Shown here: piece by piece, positions 1 to 11,084 of the stretch
How positions within the stretch are numbered: position 1 is the stretch's first letter
Layout of the letters: every line of letters begins with the position of its first letter
From: Gnetum montanum
Lineage: Eukaryota; Streptophyta; Gnetopsida; Gnetales; Gnetaceae
NCBI GenBank assembly: GCA_015680685.1
Contig: MNCI01003984.1
Coordinates: 71,375 to 135,374 of the forward strand
Length of the DNA: 64,000 nt
Direction: 5' to 3'
Notes under the pieces: model-generated
Seen by the model: only the letters and a program-made list of their open reading frames with translations
The model's database searches: none
Told to the model about the DNA's origin: nothing
Made by a program: the position numbers and the translations under genes

Positions 1-809
1 TAGTTGAATTCAATGGATTCTATGTCTTTTGGTACACTAGTCTCTAGGAAGTGAACTTGCCCTAATAGTCATTCATTGTCTTCCCAATTACACTTGTGAT
101 ATGCAGATATATGGTTAAGTGTAATTGATGTGTATGATTTTTATGTTTTATGTGTTGCGTGCTCAAGATAAAGGATGAAAGGAATGAAGTAATTTAATTA
201 CTAATTTAATCTAACTAACTAACCAATATCTAACTAATCCTAACATAAGCATTTGATCCCACTTTCCATACACATCTTAAACATGTATAATGTATCTAGG
301 TTACCAAACATTAAGTGTTATTAGGATTACCAAGCATCATGTGCATGCTAGAAGTGGTTGTACTTATGTGTTTCATTAATTTCTATTTAACCTAGCTAGC
401 TTAGTTTAGATTAATTAGCTTAATTTACCTAAAAGCATTAAATAAAATTGTTGAAAATATTACATGTAGGAAGAAATTATTTAATCTAGCCAAAATGTTG
501 CAAGGTTTATTAGAAAGCTTTTCTTTAGTACTGCACACATTACCGTGCTCAAGTACAATAGTGCTCAAATAAAGATCTGTATAATCAATGACTTCTACTG
601 ATTGGAAAATATTCTAAGTTTGGGGAAAAGAAATTGTAAGAGCTCTACTACAATGATGACAAGACATGTTATAAACATGGAGTATGAGCACATATTTATA
701 GGCAAAAATAAACAACTATGTCAACAAGGCCATGTCAATGCATTAAATCATATGTTGACAAGGCTTGGTCAATATGGCCTAGTCAATGTAGCCAATCCAT
801 AATTCATCA
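1..809 (-). mobile_element. 3' LTR of element A (partial, runs off window start)
   Basis: The boundary at 809 is set by comparison with the B LTR. On the minus strand a purine-rich stretch ends in GGGGTA and is followed by TGATGAATT, matching GGGGGTA then TGATGAGTT in B. Inside, a 15-bp block at about 82-96 (TTCATTGTCTTCCCA) is identical to the reverse complement of part of the B LTR near 16,475. The distal end lies outside the window, so LTR length and target-site duplication cannot be read. Confidence 0.75.
693..700 (-). promoter_or_regulatory. Candidate TATA box of A LTR
   Basis: TATAAATA on the minus strand, about 110 bp inside the LTR start. The context, a TATA box in the U3 part of an LTR, makes it a plausible promoter element. 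No transcript evidence is available. Confidence 0.4.
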
Positions 810-820
810 TACCCCTACAA
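810..820 (-). other. Polypurine tract of element A
   Basis: On the minus strand this reads TTGTAGGGGTA, directly before the LTR start. It aligns with the tract before the B LTR (15,814-15,825). Such tracts prime plus-strand DNA synthesis in LTR elements. Confidence 0.6.
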
Positions 821-1099
821 CTGAATGAAAAATCATCCTCAAGATCTTTACAAATTTGGGAAGGTATGGAATTATTGATTGATGATAGAAATTTGACAAA
901 CATAAATAAATGCAAACAAATAGTAAGTGCCCAAGTGTACAAATATATAATCATTATAAAATTTTCTAATGTTCAAGATTACAAAATTGAATACTAGGGT
1001 AAAATTTGACAAAAACATTATCCTTTGATGATGTGAATATGATGGAGAATATTAAATGATCCTAGGTGATGGAGGCTCTTGAGGTTATAAGGAACCCTC

Positions 1100-3790
1100 T
1101 CATACTTTAGGTGCATGCAGTGGTTGTGGTTGTTCTATTGCTACTACAACTTCTAGTGGAAGATGGAAAGCATCCAAGAATGCTTTTATCTTCTCCTCCT
1201 TACTCCTAGGATCATGTACAACACACACATATTCACCAATGTGGGCTAGAATGGGCACATCCCAAGGATAGGGCATTGTTGGGAATAGCTCCTTGACATT
1301 AACAAACCAAGTATCAAATTGTTTATGTTCAATGTCAAACTCCATGATTGCATTTTACAATTCTTGGTAGTCATTCATTCTTCTAGCTAAGTTCTTAGCA
1401 ATTGATCTTTGATTGGTGAATCTTGCCCTAAGAACTTTGAGTTTAGTATTTACAGTCTCAAGCATATGCTTGGTCTCCTTGTGATGTTTGAACTCTGCCT
1501 CATATAACAAGTACAAGTTGGACATCTACTTTTCTAACTATGACTACAACTATTTGGTAGTTAACATCACTAGGTTTATGTATTGGAGATGGGTGAGCTC
1601 CATGTATTTAGTCATATCTTCTATCTGCAACTCATTCATGTGGATCTTCACTTTTTTGTAGGCATCTATCCTATCAGTGATAGGTTGTGACATCTTTCTT
1701 CCTTGTTGGAGTTGATGGAGAGCCTCATTGACTTTTGTCTTAACCATCTAGATGTGTTTTTCATTTACTTCTTTTTGGAGGCCAACTTGTTCTGTGTAGT
1801 GATCTTTGACGCTCTCAAATTTAAGAGCCTTATTCTTCCATGCAGCAATTTCAATCATAGTTTTTTTGCGTAAGGCGCGAAATTCCTCCATGGAGAGATT
1901 TATATTCTCTACTATCAATCTCCTAAGCTTAATGTTGAGCTTGGCTAGTTACTCTTGCTATTGATGGATAAATTATTGCATTTTTTGTTTCTATGCATTA
2001 ACACTCTATAGGCAATGATTGTTTGCAATCAACATCTCATTCTCTTGGTGCATGTGGACCAAGTCCTTATGAACTGAATATTTTTTGGCCTTAGCCATGG
2101 ACTAGTCAAAGATGACCATTACCATCCCTATGTCAACTTGTTTGAGTTTGTCTTGAAGTCCTTGAAAAGATTCATCTCTTGTTAGTGCAGGGCTAAGGAG
2201 CATAGGATCAACAAGATAGGCTCTTAATTCAACAACCTTCATGGCCAAGCGTTGGTTTTGTGCTTGATTTATTTCAAGTTTCCCTTTTAAAATGATGCAT
2301 TTTCCATTTTCTTCATGTAGCTCTAACTAGATTATGGTGATATTATTAAAAAAAATCTAAGATATCTAGAATTGGTTGCCTATTTTACCTTAGTTAATCT
2401 AGTAACTCTTCATGTTGGGTTGCACTTAGTCTTCTACTAATAGTTCTTGTGAACATCTACACATCTTTGAGTGTAGAAACATCTAGTATAGACATCACAA
2501 GTGTGTTCAATGCTTTAGCGATTCTATTAGTCATCATTTCTATTTCTATCTCCTGCCCTTGGTGCTACATCACCAATATAGTTGCTCCTTCACCATCCAA
2601 ACACATAAAAAAGGTAACAACATTTCTAGAGATTTCTTGGAATTCTTGTTGTTGCAAGAGAGACACTGTCACCTCTTAGGCACTAGGATTCAACCTCGTA
2701 GGTAGCTACATTCTTTGGGCTGAGAATATTGGCCCACCTCCCTCCATATAGCTTATTATTTGAGACACTTTTTTTAGATGATTCATTGTAGGATGATATA
2801 TAGATGGATGATCACCACTAATTCTAGCTTGCTACTCTCGCTCATGCAAGAGTTGCTCTCAAATTTCATGGAGGTGCTCAATTGCTATGTGGGCCTCTAG
2901 TGTTGTTTCCTGAGTGGATGATGGAGGTGGTGGTAGTTTCTCCTCTTATTTTAAAATGACAAGGATCTTATCTTTCATCATTTTAGACCAAGAGGTAATG
3001 GGAGTATGCCACATCATGTCATTGGCATAGTAGACTATCCCTACCCTTTTGTAGAGTTTTTTGATAAACCATGGAAACAACAGGGTTTTCCTTCCATGTT
3101 CATTCTCCTTGAAATGCTTCTATATCTCTATATAGATAAGCTATGGAAGATTAATCAATAATTCTCTACTTATAATGGCATAATCATAGGAAAATAAAGT
3201 TGTCAACTTACTGGGCCTTATTATTGGATTACAGTAATAGGCCACTATCTTGAAGTATATATGATCTGAGGGTGTGAGTGCACCAAAATCCTTATGATCA
3301 ATCCAAGAACACCATTGGATCCACTTTATTTTTACCTTAGGGGCTACTTGCAATAATATTTCTTCTAAATCGGTGTAGAATTAGGAAAACCAAAGCCTGT
3401 GTAATCACTTTTGCCGAGTAAGATGCCTATGTGTCCTTGATTCTCACAGTGGCTCCTACCTTTCTACTATTCTAGAAGAGATATGTCTCTTTCATGTACC
3501 ACTCCCCATAGGTAGTGATGATTGGCCACATGGGAGAGCTTTGTAATTATGCCTTGAATTGTAGTAGAGAATGTTCTAAGAATGGTCCAAAGTTTAGTTT
3601 TGAGAGAACTAAGCATTGGATACCACGAGGCTTGACCATGTATAGGTAGGCTTGTGTCAATGTGACCTTAAGTCTTGGTATAGGCCTTGGGGCCTCTCCT
3701 CTTTAGCATTTTTTAGTCACAACCTATTCTTTAAGAATCTATCAAAAAAATTCCACTTTGGGCTTCTTTGAAAGAGGTCCCATTACATTA
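1100..3790 (-). pseudogene. Env-position ORF of element A (unknown function, coiled-coil protein)
   Basis: A broken ORF lying between pol and the 3' LTR, the position of the env-like ORF in Athila elements. It is clearly homologous to the plus-strand ORF of B at 12,892-15,640. Shared features are a box with IYFKI (A: about 3,240-3,260; B: 13,498), a long charged helical region with KYMELTHLQYINLVML in A against EYMELENLRYANLAML in B, and a C-terminal block with FDTWFVNVKELF...PWDVP against FATWYVKVNQMF...PWEVP. The C-terminal 81 residues (1,100-1,345) are open; upstream parts need frame changes. No signal peptide or membrane segment is evident, so a true envelope glycoprotein is not supported. 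The upstream start is uncertain by a few hundred bases. Confidence 0.65.
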
Positions 3791-3899
3791 GTTTTTGCTA
3801 CTTGCTCTTGAGCTTATTCTTTTTGGTATCTTCTAGTTCTAGATTGTTTGTCATTTGGTTGTGATGGTCCTCTTTCCTATGGCCATTCTAGTCTAGGTG

Positions 3900-5860
3900 A
3901 CATTTGTAATCATAACATGACCAAGAATTAGCACTTAATGTGTAACTTTGAAACATAGGAAATAGCTTATCTCTTGGGGTAGTTACACTTGGCTAAGTTG
4001 TGATCATAGCTTGATTGATTATTTTAATATTAATAACTAAATGTAGGTTTACCAAAATTTGCTACAAGGGGTAAACTCTCAAAAAATAATGGTTTAATGT
4101 TATTTTATTTATTAACCCTTTCGGAGAGTTAAAAAAATTTTCATTAGAAACCTTAAGATTTGTGACCCCCACAACTAAGAGCTTACCTCTAGTAGCTACA
4201 AGATTGAAGAATGAAGTGATTTGGACAAACAGTGTGAAAGTTATGGGCTCTAAAAAGTTGCAAAAAGTCCCTATTATTTTGAAGAAAAAGGATAAAAAAT
4301 TTTAAAGTGTGGGGTGGTATTTATAGAATTTTTGGACTACATCAATGGGGCTTGGATAATGAGGCTAAGTCAACACAACTATTGACCACCATTGACTTTG
4401 TTAAAAGTAATGAAAATGGAGTTTTTTTTAGAAAAATTTGGATCAAATGGAAGCTCAAAAAGTGAAGAACATGATGAAAATATTAGAAGAGAGTTTTGAT
4501 ATTTGGAAAATTGAGAGATAAATAGAGAATAAGATTTCATGAAGAAGAATGCCTTAAGGTGCACACAGTTGAATGCACAATGAGGTGCACAAAATATTTT
4601 GATTGTGGCCATGTCTAAGGGTAAAGAACTTAGCTATCCAAATCATGAGATATGCAAGTGGGTCCTCCCCATTTGGCACATGCCCTTTTTACCCTTGCAT
4701 AACTTCGACTATGGAGTCCATGGGCCCCATAGTTGATTAATGGTTATGTAAAGTTAAGAACCAATCTCAAAAAATCTACCTAAGAATTTTAACACATCAA
4801 ACTAAGACATGAAACAAAAACATGAAAATAGGCAATGAGGTGAATTATGGAGAGCATTGATGGATGAGATAGAGAATGGAATGGATGTCCCAATCATGGT
4901 CACATGAAGTTCCATGTGAGTTTCATGTTTAAATGACCCAATAAAGTCCAACCTTAGTCCAAACCAAAACCAACCATTTTCAATGGCTTTGCATCACCAT
5001 TCTAAGACTAGTCCACTCCTCAAGACATAAGAATGCTCCCATGGATAGCCATCATTCATTATTGAAGAGAAAAAGAGAAGTAGGAAGTTAGAAATGACCT
5101 TAGTTAGAGTGGACCTTTAAGCATGGGTAACATGTCTTTCTAGTCCCATAACTAGTGCTTATAGCTTGTTTATTTTGTCGAAGGGATGTGATTTGAATTC
5201 CCATAATATTTTTTCTATATTATTTTTTTATATTTTATTTTTGGATAAAAACCACACCATGAAAAGAGTTATTCAACTTACTGTTATTGGTCAATAGGAA
5301 ATGGTAAGAAACCCACAAAGACATACTTGCACTTAAGCAAGTAGAGAGATACAAAGAGTATTGAATCCCATTGAAGTCACATCCCTTTCAAATCTTTGAA
5401 TCTTTCCCAAGATTTGGAAACTATCAAGGTCACAAGTTCATTAAAGTTTTATTAATAAAAAGGGATCTCATGTTCCCAAAACAAGGAAAACCATAGAGTT
5501 TATGGATGGGCGAATGGCATGGAATCATTGCTTGTCTCATGAAAATAGAAACACATCTTAGTTATTAGTCATCAATAGTAAAAAAATAGAAACTAGACAC
5601 TAACAAATAAAAACATTAAGTACAAATCACCATTAGTAATCAGCTACAACACGACTATGTCCTATTGGCAATAAAGAACGTTTTATTATAAGATGAGAAA
5701 AATTCATACCAAAATAAGGAAAAATATAAAAGAAATTGTAAGGTATTCAAGAAAGATAAAACGTACTAATGATGTTGTTAAAATTTTTTTTGGAAAAATA
5801 ACAAATTGTAAAATAAAAAAATGTGGAAAAAAATATGAAAAACTAAGGAGTCACTATAAT
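3900..5860 (-). other. Non-coding spacer between pol and env-position ORF of A
   Basis: About 2 kb with no credible ORF on either strand. A block at about 4,650-4,715, read on the minus strand, contains GTTATGCAAGGG followed by GGGGAGGACCCACTTGC. The same two strings, slightly changed, occur in B at about 12,007-12,057, again upstream of the extra ORF. The rest is AT-rich with short A and T runs and nothing else recognisable. Confidence 0.55.
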
Positions 5861-5862
5861 AG

Positions 5863-6960
5863 TTAGCATGGATGACCATCTCCCCCATGAATAAGTTGTA
5901 AGGATGAGATTTGAAAAATTGAGCATGGTTGTTCATTTGTTGAGGTGTTGCTTCCACTAGATTTCATGGGTTCATGGAAATGTTTGAATTGTTGCATGTT
6001 GACTAGCTTCTTTTTGTTTAGGCTTGCAAGTTTGTAAATTAACAGGGACCCAAAAGGAAAGATTTTGTAAATGATGTAAGGTCCTTCCCACAACATCTAG
6101 AACTTAGTTCATTGAGGTATGTATGTGGGGTTGTAGTAGAGGACCTTATCTCTTAGTTGGAATTTGAATTTCCTAATTTTAAGGTCATGACATTGTTTAC
6201 TAAATTTCTTTTGTCTTCATTCCAAGATAGGGCTACCAATCAATTTTCATCTAGCACATTCAAGTTGATCAATCTCTCTTTTTGTGTTAAGCTTAGGTCA
6301 AGATCCAAGTCATAGGCTATTGAAAGTGTATGGAGCTCAGATTGGATAGGTAGAGTTGGTAATTTTCCATACACTAGCTCATAATGAGAGTAGCCTATAG
6401 AGAGTTTCCATGTTGAATGATAGGCCCAAAGGGAATCATTGAGTATTTTGCTCTATTCTCTCTTATGTTTGTAATAGTTTTCATTAGGATCTTCATGATC
6501 TCCCTATTGGTAACTTCTACTTGACTATTGACTTAGGGGTGACATGATGTTATTAATTTATGTTTAACCCCCAAGCATTGCAAAATATTGCTAAAATTAG
6601 CACTTGTAAAATGGGTTCCATTGTCAAAAATCAATGCACGTAACACACCAAACCTATTCACAACATTTTTTTTGTACAAATTGTGCAACAATGGATGATG
6701 TAAAATTGATGACAACAACTACTTTTCCCCCTTTTGTGCATTAATCAATTATGATGATTATATATGCCTTTCCATTTGACATGGGTGTGACAGGATCCAT
6801 GAAGCTAATGCCTCATATGTTAAAGGATTTCAATGGTTAGACCCACTATTGAGGTTCTTCCATTCAAGTGATCATTCCACCTTCTCGTTGATGGCATTTA
6901 CAAGGGTAGATAAATTAATGAGTGTCCCTAAAGATGGTTGGACAATAATACCCTATCATT
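5863..6960 (-). pseudogene. Integrase domain of element A pol
   Basis: Minus-strand fragments match the Ty3/Gypsy integrase, which inserts the element's cDNA into chromosomes. At 6,533-6,718 the segment FGVLRALIFDNGTHF corresponds to the catalytic-core motif around the second aspartate of the DDE triad, followed by LGVKHKLITSCHP. At 5,980-6,096 WEGPYIIYKIFPFG and then QFKHFHEP match the C-terminal module that follows the core in Athila-type elements. Stops and frame changes separate the pieces. The zinc-binding N-terminus is poorly preserved. Confidence 0.75.
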
Positions 6961-7800
6961 AGGATCTTAATGGCTATGCATCTCCTATCATAGTGGCCCC
7001 CAAAAGAACCCTCATGAGCATCTTGGAGAACATGCAGTTAGTCAACATTAGGTACACACCAACAAACTAAGCCATTGGCACATACCTTATAAAGGTGTTC
7101 GGTGATTTCCATAAAGTGTTTGGCCTAATGAAGAAACTATTATTTCTTCTTGTGGTCTAGAACTTATGGCATCTCTTGAGTGAGAAGATAATTGAGGATG
7201 CCCTTGTACCATTTTGGTTCTATAGGAAATTGTTCATTTATTGCACTTGTAAAGAGGAGTTCATCAAGAAATTGATCAAAGAGTGGTCTCTCCTTCTCTT
7301 TGTTATCCCATCATAACTAAGATAAGTGACTAGAGACCACATTCTCAGTCTTCTTTCTATCTACCATTGCAAGATCAAACTCCTATAAGATCACCAACCA
7401 CTGTATGACACGGGGGGCTCACCATTGGTTTGTTTATGAGGAATCAAATGGCACTATGATTAGTATGCATAAACACTTTGTATCCAAGCACATAGTTCTT
7501 GAAATTTTCTAGATCAGAAAACATTGCCATTAGTTCTTCCTCTATTATGGTGTAAATTCACTTGTGCACCCATAATGCTTTAGCTTGCGCAATGAATGTA
7601 ATATAAATGTTTCTTGTTATTCAACTACATAAATAGGGCTCCCAAGGTAGAATTTGATGCATCTGTTATGATATGAAATGGTTTAGACTAGTCAAGCACT
7701 CATAGAATTAGAGTCTCTACAAGATTTCACTTGAGGCCCTAAAATGTGTTTTCACATTCCTTGGTCTATATGAATGAAGCAACTTTGTTTGTAACCTTAA
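6961..7800 (-). pseudogene. RNase H region of element A pol
   Basis: On the minus strand near 7,630-7,690 the peptide PFHIITDASNSTLGAL matches the first catalytic-aspartate motif of gypsy RNase H, the enzyme that degrades genomic RNA in the RNA-DNA hybrid. It lies downstream of RT and upstream of integrase as expected. The remainder toward 7,000 is AT-rich and full of stops, but no other domain fits. Exact limits are approximate. Confidence 0.65.
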
Positions 7801-8900
7801 CTAACATTTTTTCAATCTTAAAGAAATTCTCTATGAATCATAAATAGTAGCCAATGTGTTGAAGGAATGACTCAACATCTTTAATAATTTCTAGTTGTTG
7901 AGTTATTTCTTAGATGACCCTTATCATTTCAATGTCCACCTCAATCCTTGCTTAAGAAATTCTATGCCTTAGTACAATGCCCTCCTAGACCATTAGATTT
8001 ATCTTTTGCAAATTAAGCCCAAGATTAGTCTCCACACATCTTTTAATTACTTGCTCAAGGTGGTCGAAGGCTTGCTCAAATGTAGCCCCATAGGTGGAGA
8101 AGTCATCCATGAAGACTTCCACCATACTACCAATATGTTGTTGAGAAATAGTGAAGACTAGGTGTTGGACTGTGGTAGGGACATTGCACAAGTTGAAAGG
8201 CATCTTTTGATATGCAAAAGTCCCCTAGGGACTCATTAATGTTTTTTTGGCCTAATATTATTGCATGATTTGGATTTGGTTATAGCCACTGTAATCATCC
8301 AAAAAATTGTAACAGCAAATTCCTAGATATAGTATCTAACACTTGATCCAAAAATGATAATGAAAAGTGATCTTTGAATGTTGCCATATTCAATAGATGA
8401 AAGTTGATGTAGACCTACCAATTACCATCTTTCTTTGGCACAATCATGAGTGGACTATCCCACTTAATATCCATAATGGAATAAATAAATGTTACCTTGA
8501 GGATTTGTTCGATTTTATCTTTGATGATTTGCTTTAATTTGGGATTCCTCCACCACTGCAATTGCTTCTTTGGCTTCATGGATGGATTAGTGTAAATACA
8601 ATGTTGGCATATCCTAGGATCAATCCTTATGAGTTTAGGATATGATGAAGCAAAGGCTGTTGGACCTTTATTAACCACCTTCAAGAGCATCTGTTTCTTT
8701 TATAAAGCAAGATTAGCATTTATAATTACTAGCTTGCCATTTGTTAAAAATGCATACTCTATGTTGGTAGGTAGAGTTTTCAACTATAAGGGCTATTGTT
8801 TAAAATTTTTAGGGATTTCCTACCCTCCCCAATTAATATCATCATTTGCATCATCAAAGAGTTGGTGATGAAATTGCTCTAGTTCATCCATGTTTCAATA
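7801..8900 (-). pseudogene. Reverse transcriptase of element A pol
   Basis: Two open blocks support the call. At 8,415-8,690 the sequence includes IKWDSPLMIVPKKDGNW, the conserved RT palm entry (WVSPVxxVPKK in relatives). At 7,985-8,203 MPFNLCNVPTTVQHLV is followed by EVFMDDFSTYG, the catalytic box (FMDD in place of the more common YVDD), and then CVETNLGLNLQKINLMV. FMDDFS with a following RCxETNL string is typical of the Athila/Tat side of Ty3/Gypsy. Catalytic DD survives but the gene is interrupted by stops between the blocks. Confidence 0.85.
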
Positions 8901-9049
8901 TAGATACATGTCAAACTCTTAGTAGGTTCCATGCAAAGTGTGCTACTTTTAGGAGTAGCTGTTAGTGACCTTCTTATTTTGTGATTGTTGTGTACAGGCA
9001 CCTTTGAACTTCAAATTTATCTACACACTGTTTACATGATTTGATGGAT

Positions 9050-9560
9050 GTGCTCATGATAGATCAAATTTTCTGCACATAGTTGCATTCAATATCAGTG
9101 TATGGGATGCATGGAACTCTCTTCTTCTTGATCTTTCCAAATTCATTCTTGGAAACTTTCAAGGAGAAATCTCTGATGTTCATTCATGCATCAATAATGC
9201 TCAACCATGCCCTTCTCATAATAATTGGGAAGTCTCCCTTGTAGTTATTAATCTTAATTACTAGAAAATTGGCAAGATAGGACCACCCATAAATAGTTAT
9301 CATAATGTCCTTCACAAGTCCCAAAGGAAGAGTGATTAACTAGTTTTCCAATTCAGACGAATACTACTATTCTTGAGAGGTAGCAAGTTCTATGCTTTGT
9401 ACATGTCATGGAAAATTAGATTGACACCATAACTTGAATCAAGAAGAGCCTTGGATGGCTCATGTCCAGTGATTTGCAAGTAGATTAGAGGACTTCTAAG
9501 GTCAAAGCTTTTCCTAGGAAGGTTGCCAGTGTTGATTTAATTAGATACAACATGGGTTAA
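9050..9560 (-). pseudogene. Retropepsin-like protease region of element A
   Basis: On the minus strand near 9,395-9,470 the peptide KALLDSSYGVNLIFHDMYK aligns with the aspartic-protease active-site region (ALLDSGAxVNLIP in relatives). The canonical DSG has become DSS, so activity is unlikely. Position between gag tail and RT fits. Downstream sequence to about 9,250 keeps weak similarity to the flap and C-terminal strand in another frame. Confidence 0.6.
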
Positions 9561-9599
9561 CATAACTATGTGGATCTTAGGAGGAATTTGGTTTGAAGG

Positions 9600-9990
9600 G
9601 ATCTTGAAAGGATTTGATGTAGAGGATGATGAAGAAACAAGATAGTCAATTGCATTAGTCTATGAGGAATTTGGAGGATTTTTGGATTATAAGAATGGTC
9701 ATTTTTAGAATCTTGGTTTTGAACCACTTAATTGAGAAGTCAATTGTAAGTTGACAACCCTAGTAGAATTATGTTGTTACAACTGTGGTGGAATTTCATT
9801 TTTCATAGATGGAGTAGGAGGTAATTGGGTTGAGAATGGAGGAGCATGTGATAAAGGATGAGAAGGATGGTATGGATATGGGGTTTTCCTTCTAGTAGAT
9901 GGAGAATAAATTCTATGATACTTTGGAGGATAATAGTGGTGTTAAAAAGAAGCATGACTAGAAAAGTCATGAGAAGACATTGGTTACTGA
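9600..9990 (-). pseudogene. Proline-rich C-terminal part of gag, element A
   Basis: A minus-strand frame gives a Pro/His/Tyr-rich segment (for example TPYPYHPSHPLSHAPPFSTQ) followed by a helical stretch RVVNLQLTSQLSG, like the linker that precedes protease in Athila gag. There is no capsid core upstream: homology ends near 9,990. Assignment to gag rests mainly on position and composition. Confidence 0.45.
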
Positions 9991-10008
9991 ACATAGTACC
10001 TACCCCCT

Positions 10009-11075
10009 ATGGATAAGATGCTGGAATGGGCACATAAAAAGTGTGGAGAATATATCAATATTATTGAAGATAGAGTTTTGACAACCCGAGAAGTAGGACA
10101 AAGTATCATAAGACAATCGGAAAGAAGGGATGAGAAAGATAAGAGCTCAATGGAAAAACATACATATGAATGCAACATTTGCCTATACGATCATCCCAAG
10201 TGTCAATTCGCAATCTTGTTACATTTATATGAGCATTGGGAAAGCACGTTACATCTAGAGTTCATACAAAAATACTATGTTTGATCATAGTGGCAACAAT
10301 CCTAGTCATGGGGGAAACCATCCCTAAACTGGGAACACCCTTCATATCATCTGAATCCAAATGCTTGTCTAGTCCAATATCCTATTTCCCTAACCGAGTC
10401 AACATACTCTATCTCGCTGCATTATTATTCTCCTTAATACTATTAGCCCATGTCCTCAGCACAACCACTACCTTGTGTACCTTACACTTCTCCTAAATTT
10501 TAACATTCTAATCTTTTTCCTCATTCTACATCACCACCAACTATTCCTGAGGTGTCTGCACCATAGCAACAACCCACAAATGTTACTTGTGCTACTATTG
10601 CCAACAGCAATGAGAGGCCTCCTCAACATCAAAAGTGTCCCTTCTTTAAACATGATTGTAGGAAGGGACAACACAATTCCAAGGCCACTGCATTCTCCAA
10701 CTTAGCACAAGCCCAACACTATGGTGCATCCTTCTCTTTGAACCCAACACCTCGTGTTACTTCATCAGGGCCATCAACTCACACTCCAAAAAAAATATGG
10801 CCCAATGAACATAGCCATGGAGAGCAACGTTCTAATCCTTGCATACCATCTTACAGTCCTAGATATCATAGTGGGTCAACTCTTTATCCAGGAACCACAT
10901 CTCATAAATTTCCCCACTATGTTTACTATAATTAAGTGTGTAAAACCCAATGGGGTAAGTATGACCAAGTTTCAATGTTTCCAACATGGAAGGATCCTCA
11001 TCTTTCATTTATTAATCCTTACCATGCTCAATCATTTAGTTATGGGGGATATCCCCCATTCTAATAATAAGCATG
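10009..11075 (+). pseudogene. Unassigned plus-strand coding remnant (charged N-part, Pro/His/Tyr/Ser-rich C-part)
   Basis: I do not recognise this protein. The first 91 residues are open and rich in Lys, Glu and Arg. A proline-rich stretch follows with several stops. The best open part is 10,738-10,935 (65 residues, with THTPKKIWPNEHSHGEQRS), continuing in another frame to about 11,060 with SFSYGGYPPF. The codon-level composition looks more like real coding on the plus strand than on the minus. It could be the gag tail of element B, which has the same orientation, or a piece of another element. It abuts the truncated gag of A head to head. Confidence 0.35.
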
Positions 11076-11084
11076 GTTAATAAA

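Larger units (their letters stand above)
1..9990 (-). mobile_element. Element A: Athila-like Ty3/Gypsy LTR retrotransposon, decayed, 5' part missing
   Basis: Read on the minus strand, the order is gag tail (about 9,990-9,600), protease, reverse transcriptase, RNase H, integrase, a long spacer, an extra ORF (about 3,790-1,100), a polypurine tract and an LTR that runs off the window start. RT before RNase H before integrase is the Ty3/Gypsy order. The RT box FMDDFS and the extra ORF after pol point to the Athila branch. The start of gag and the 5' LTR are absent; minus-strand homology stops near 9,990, where unrelated plus-strand coding begins. All frames carry many stops, so the copy is old and cannot be autonomous. 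Confidence 0.8.

Noticed and set aside
8629-8868. Plus-strand ORF of 79 residues
   Set aside because: Antisense to the RT entry region of A; no family resemblance.
10009-10284. A YECNIC string in the charged plus-strand ORF resembling the start of a RING finger
   Set aside because: The remaining Cys and His ligands of a RING domain are absent; the similarity is limited to one short string.
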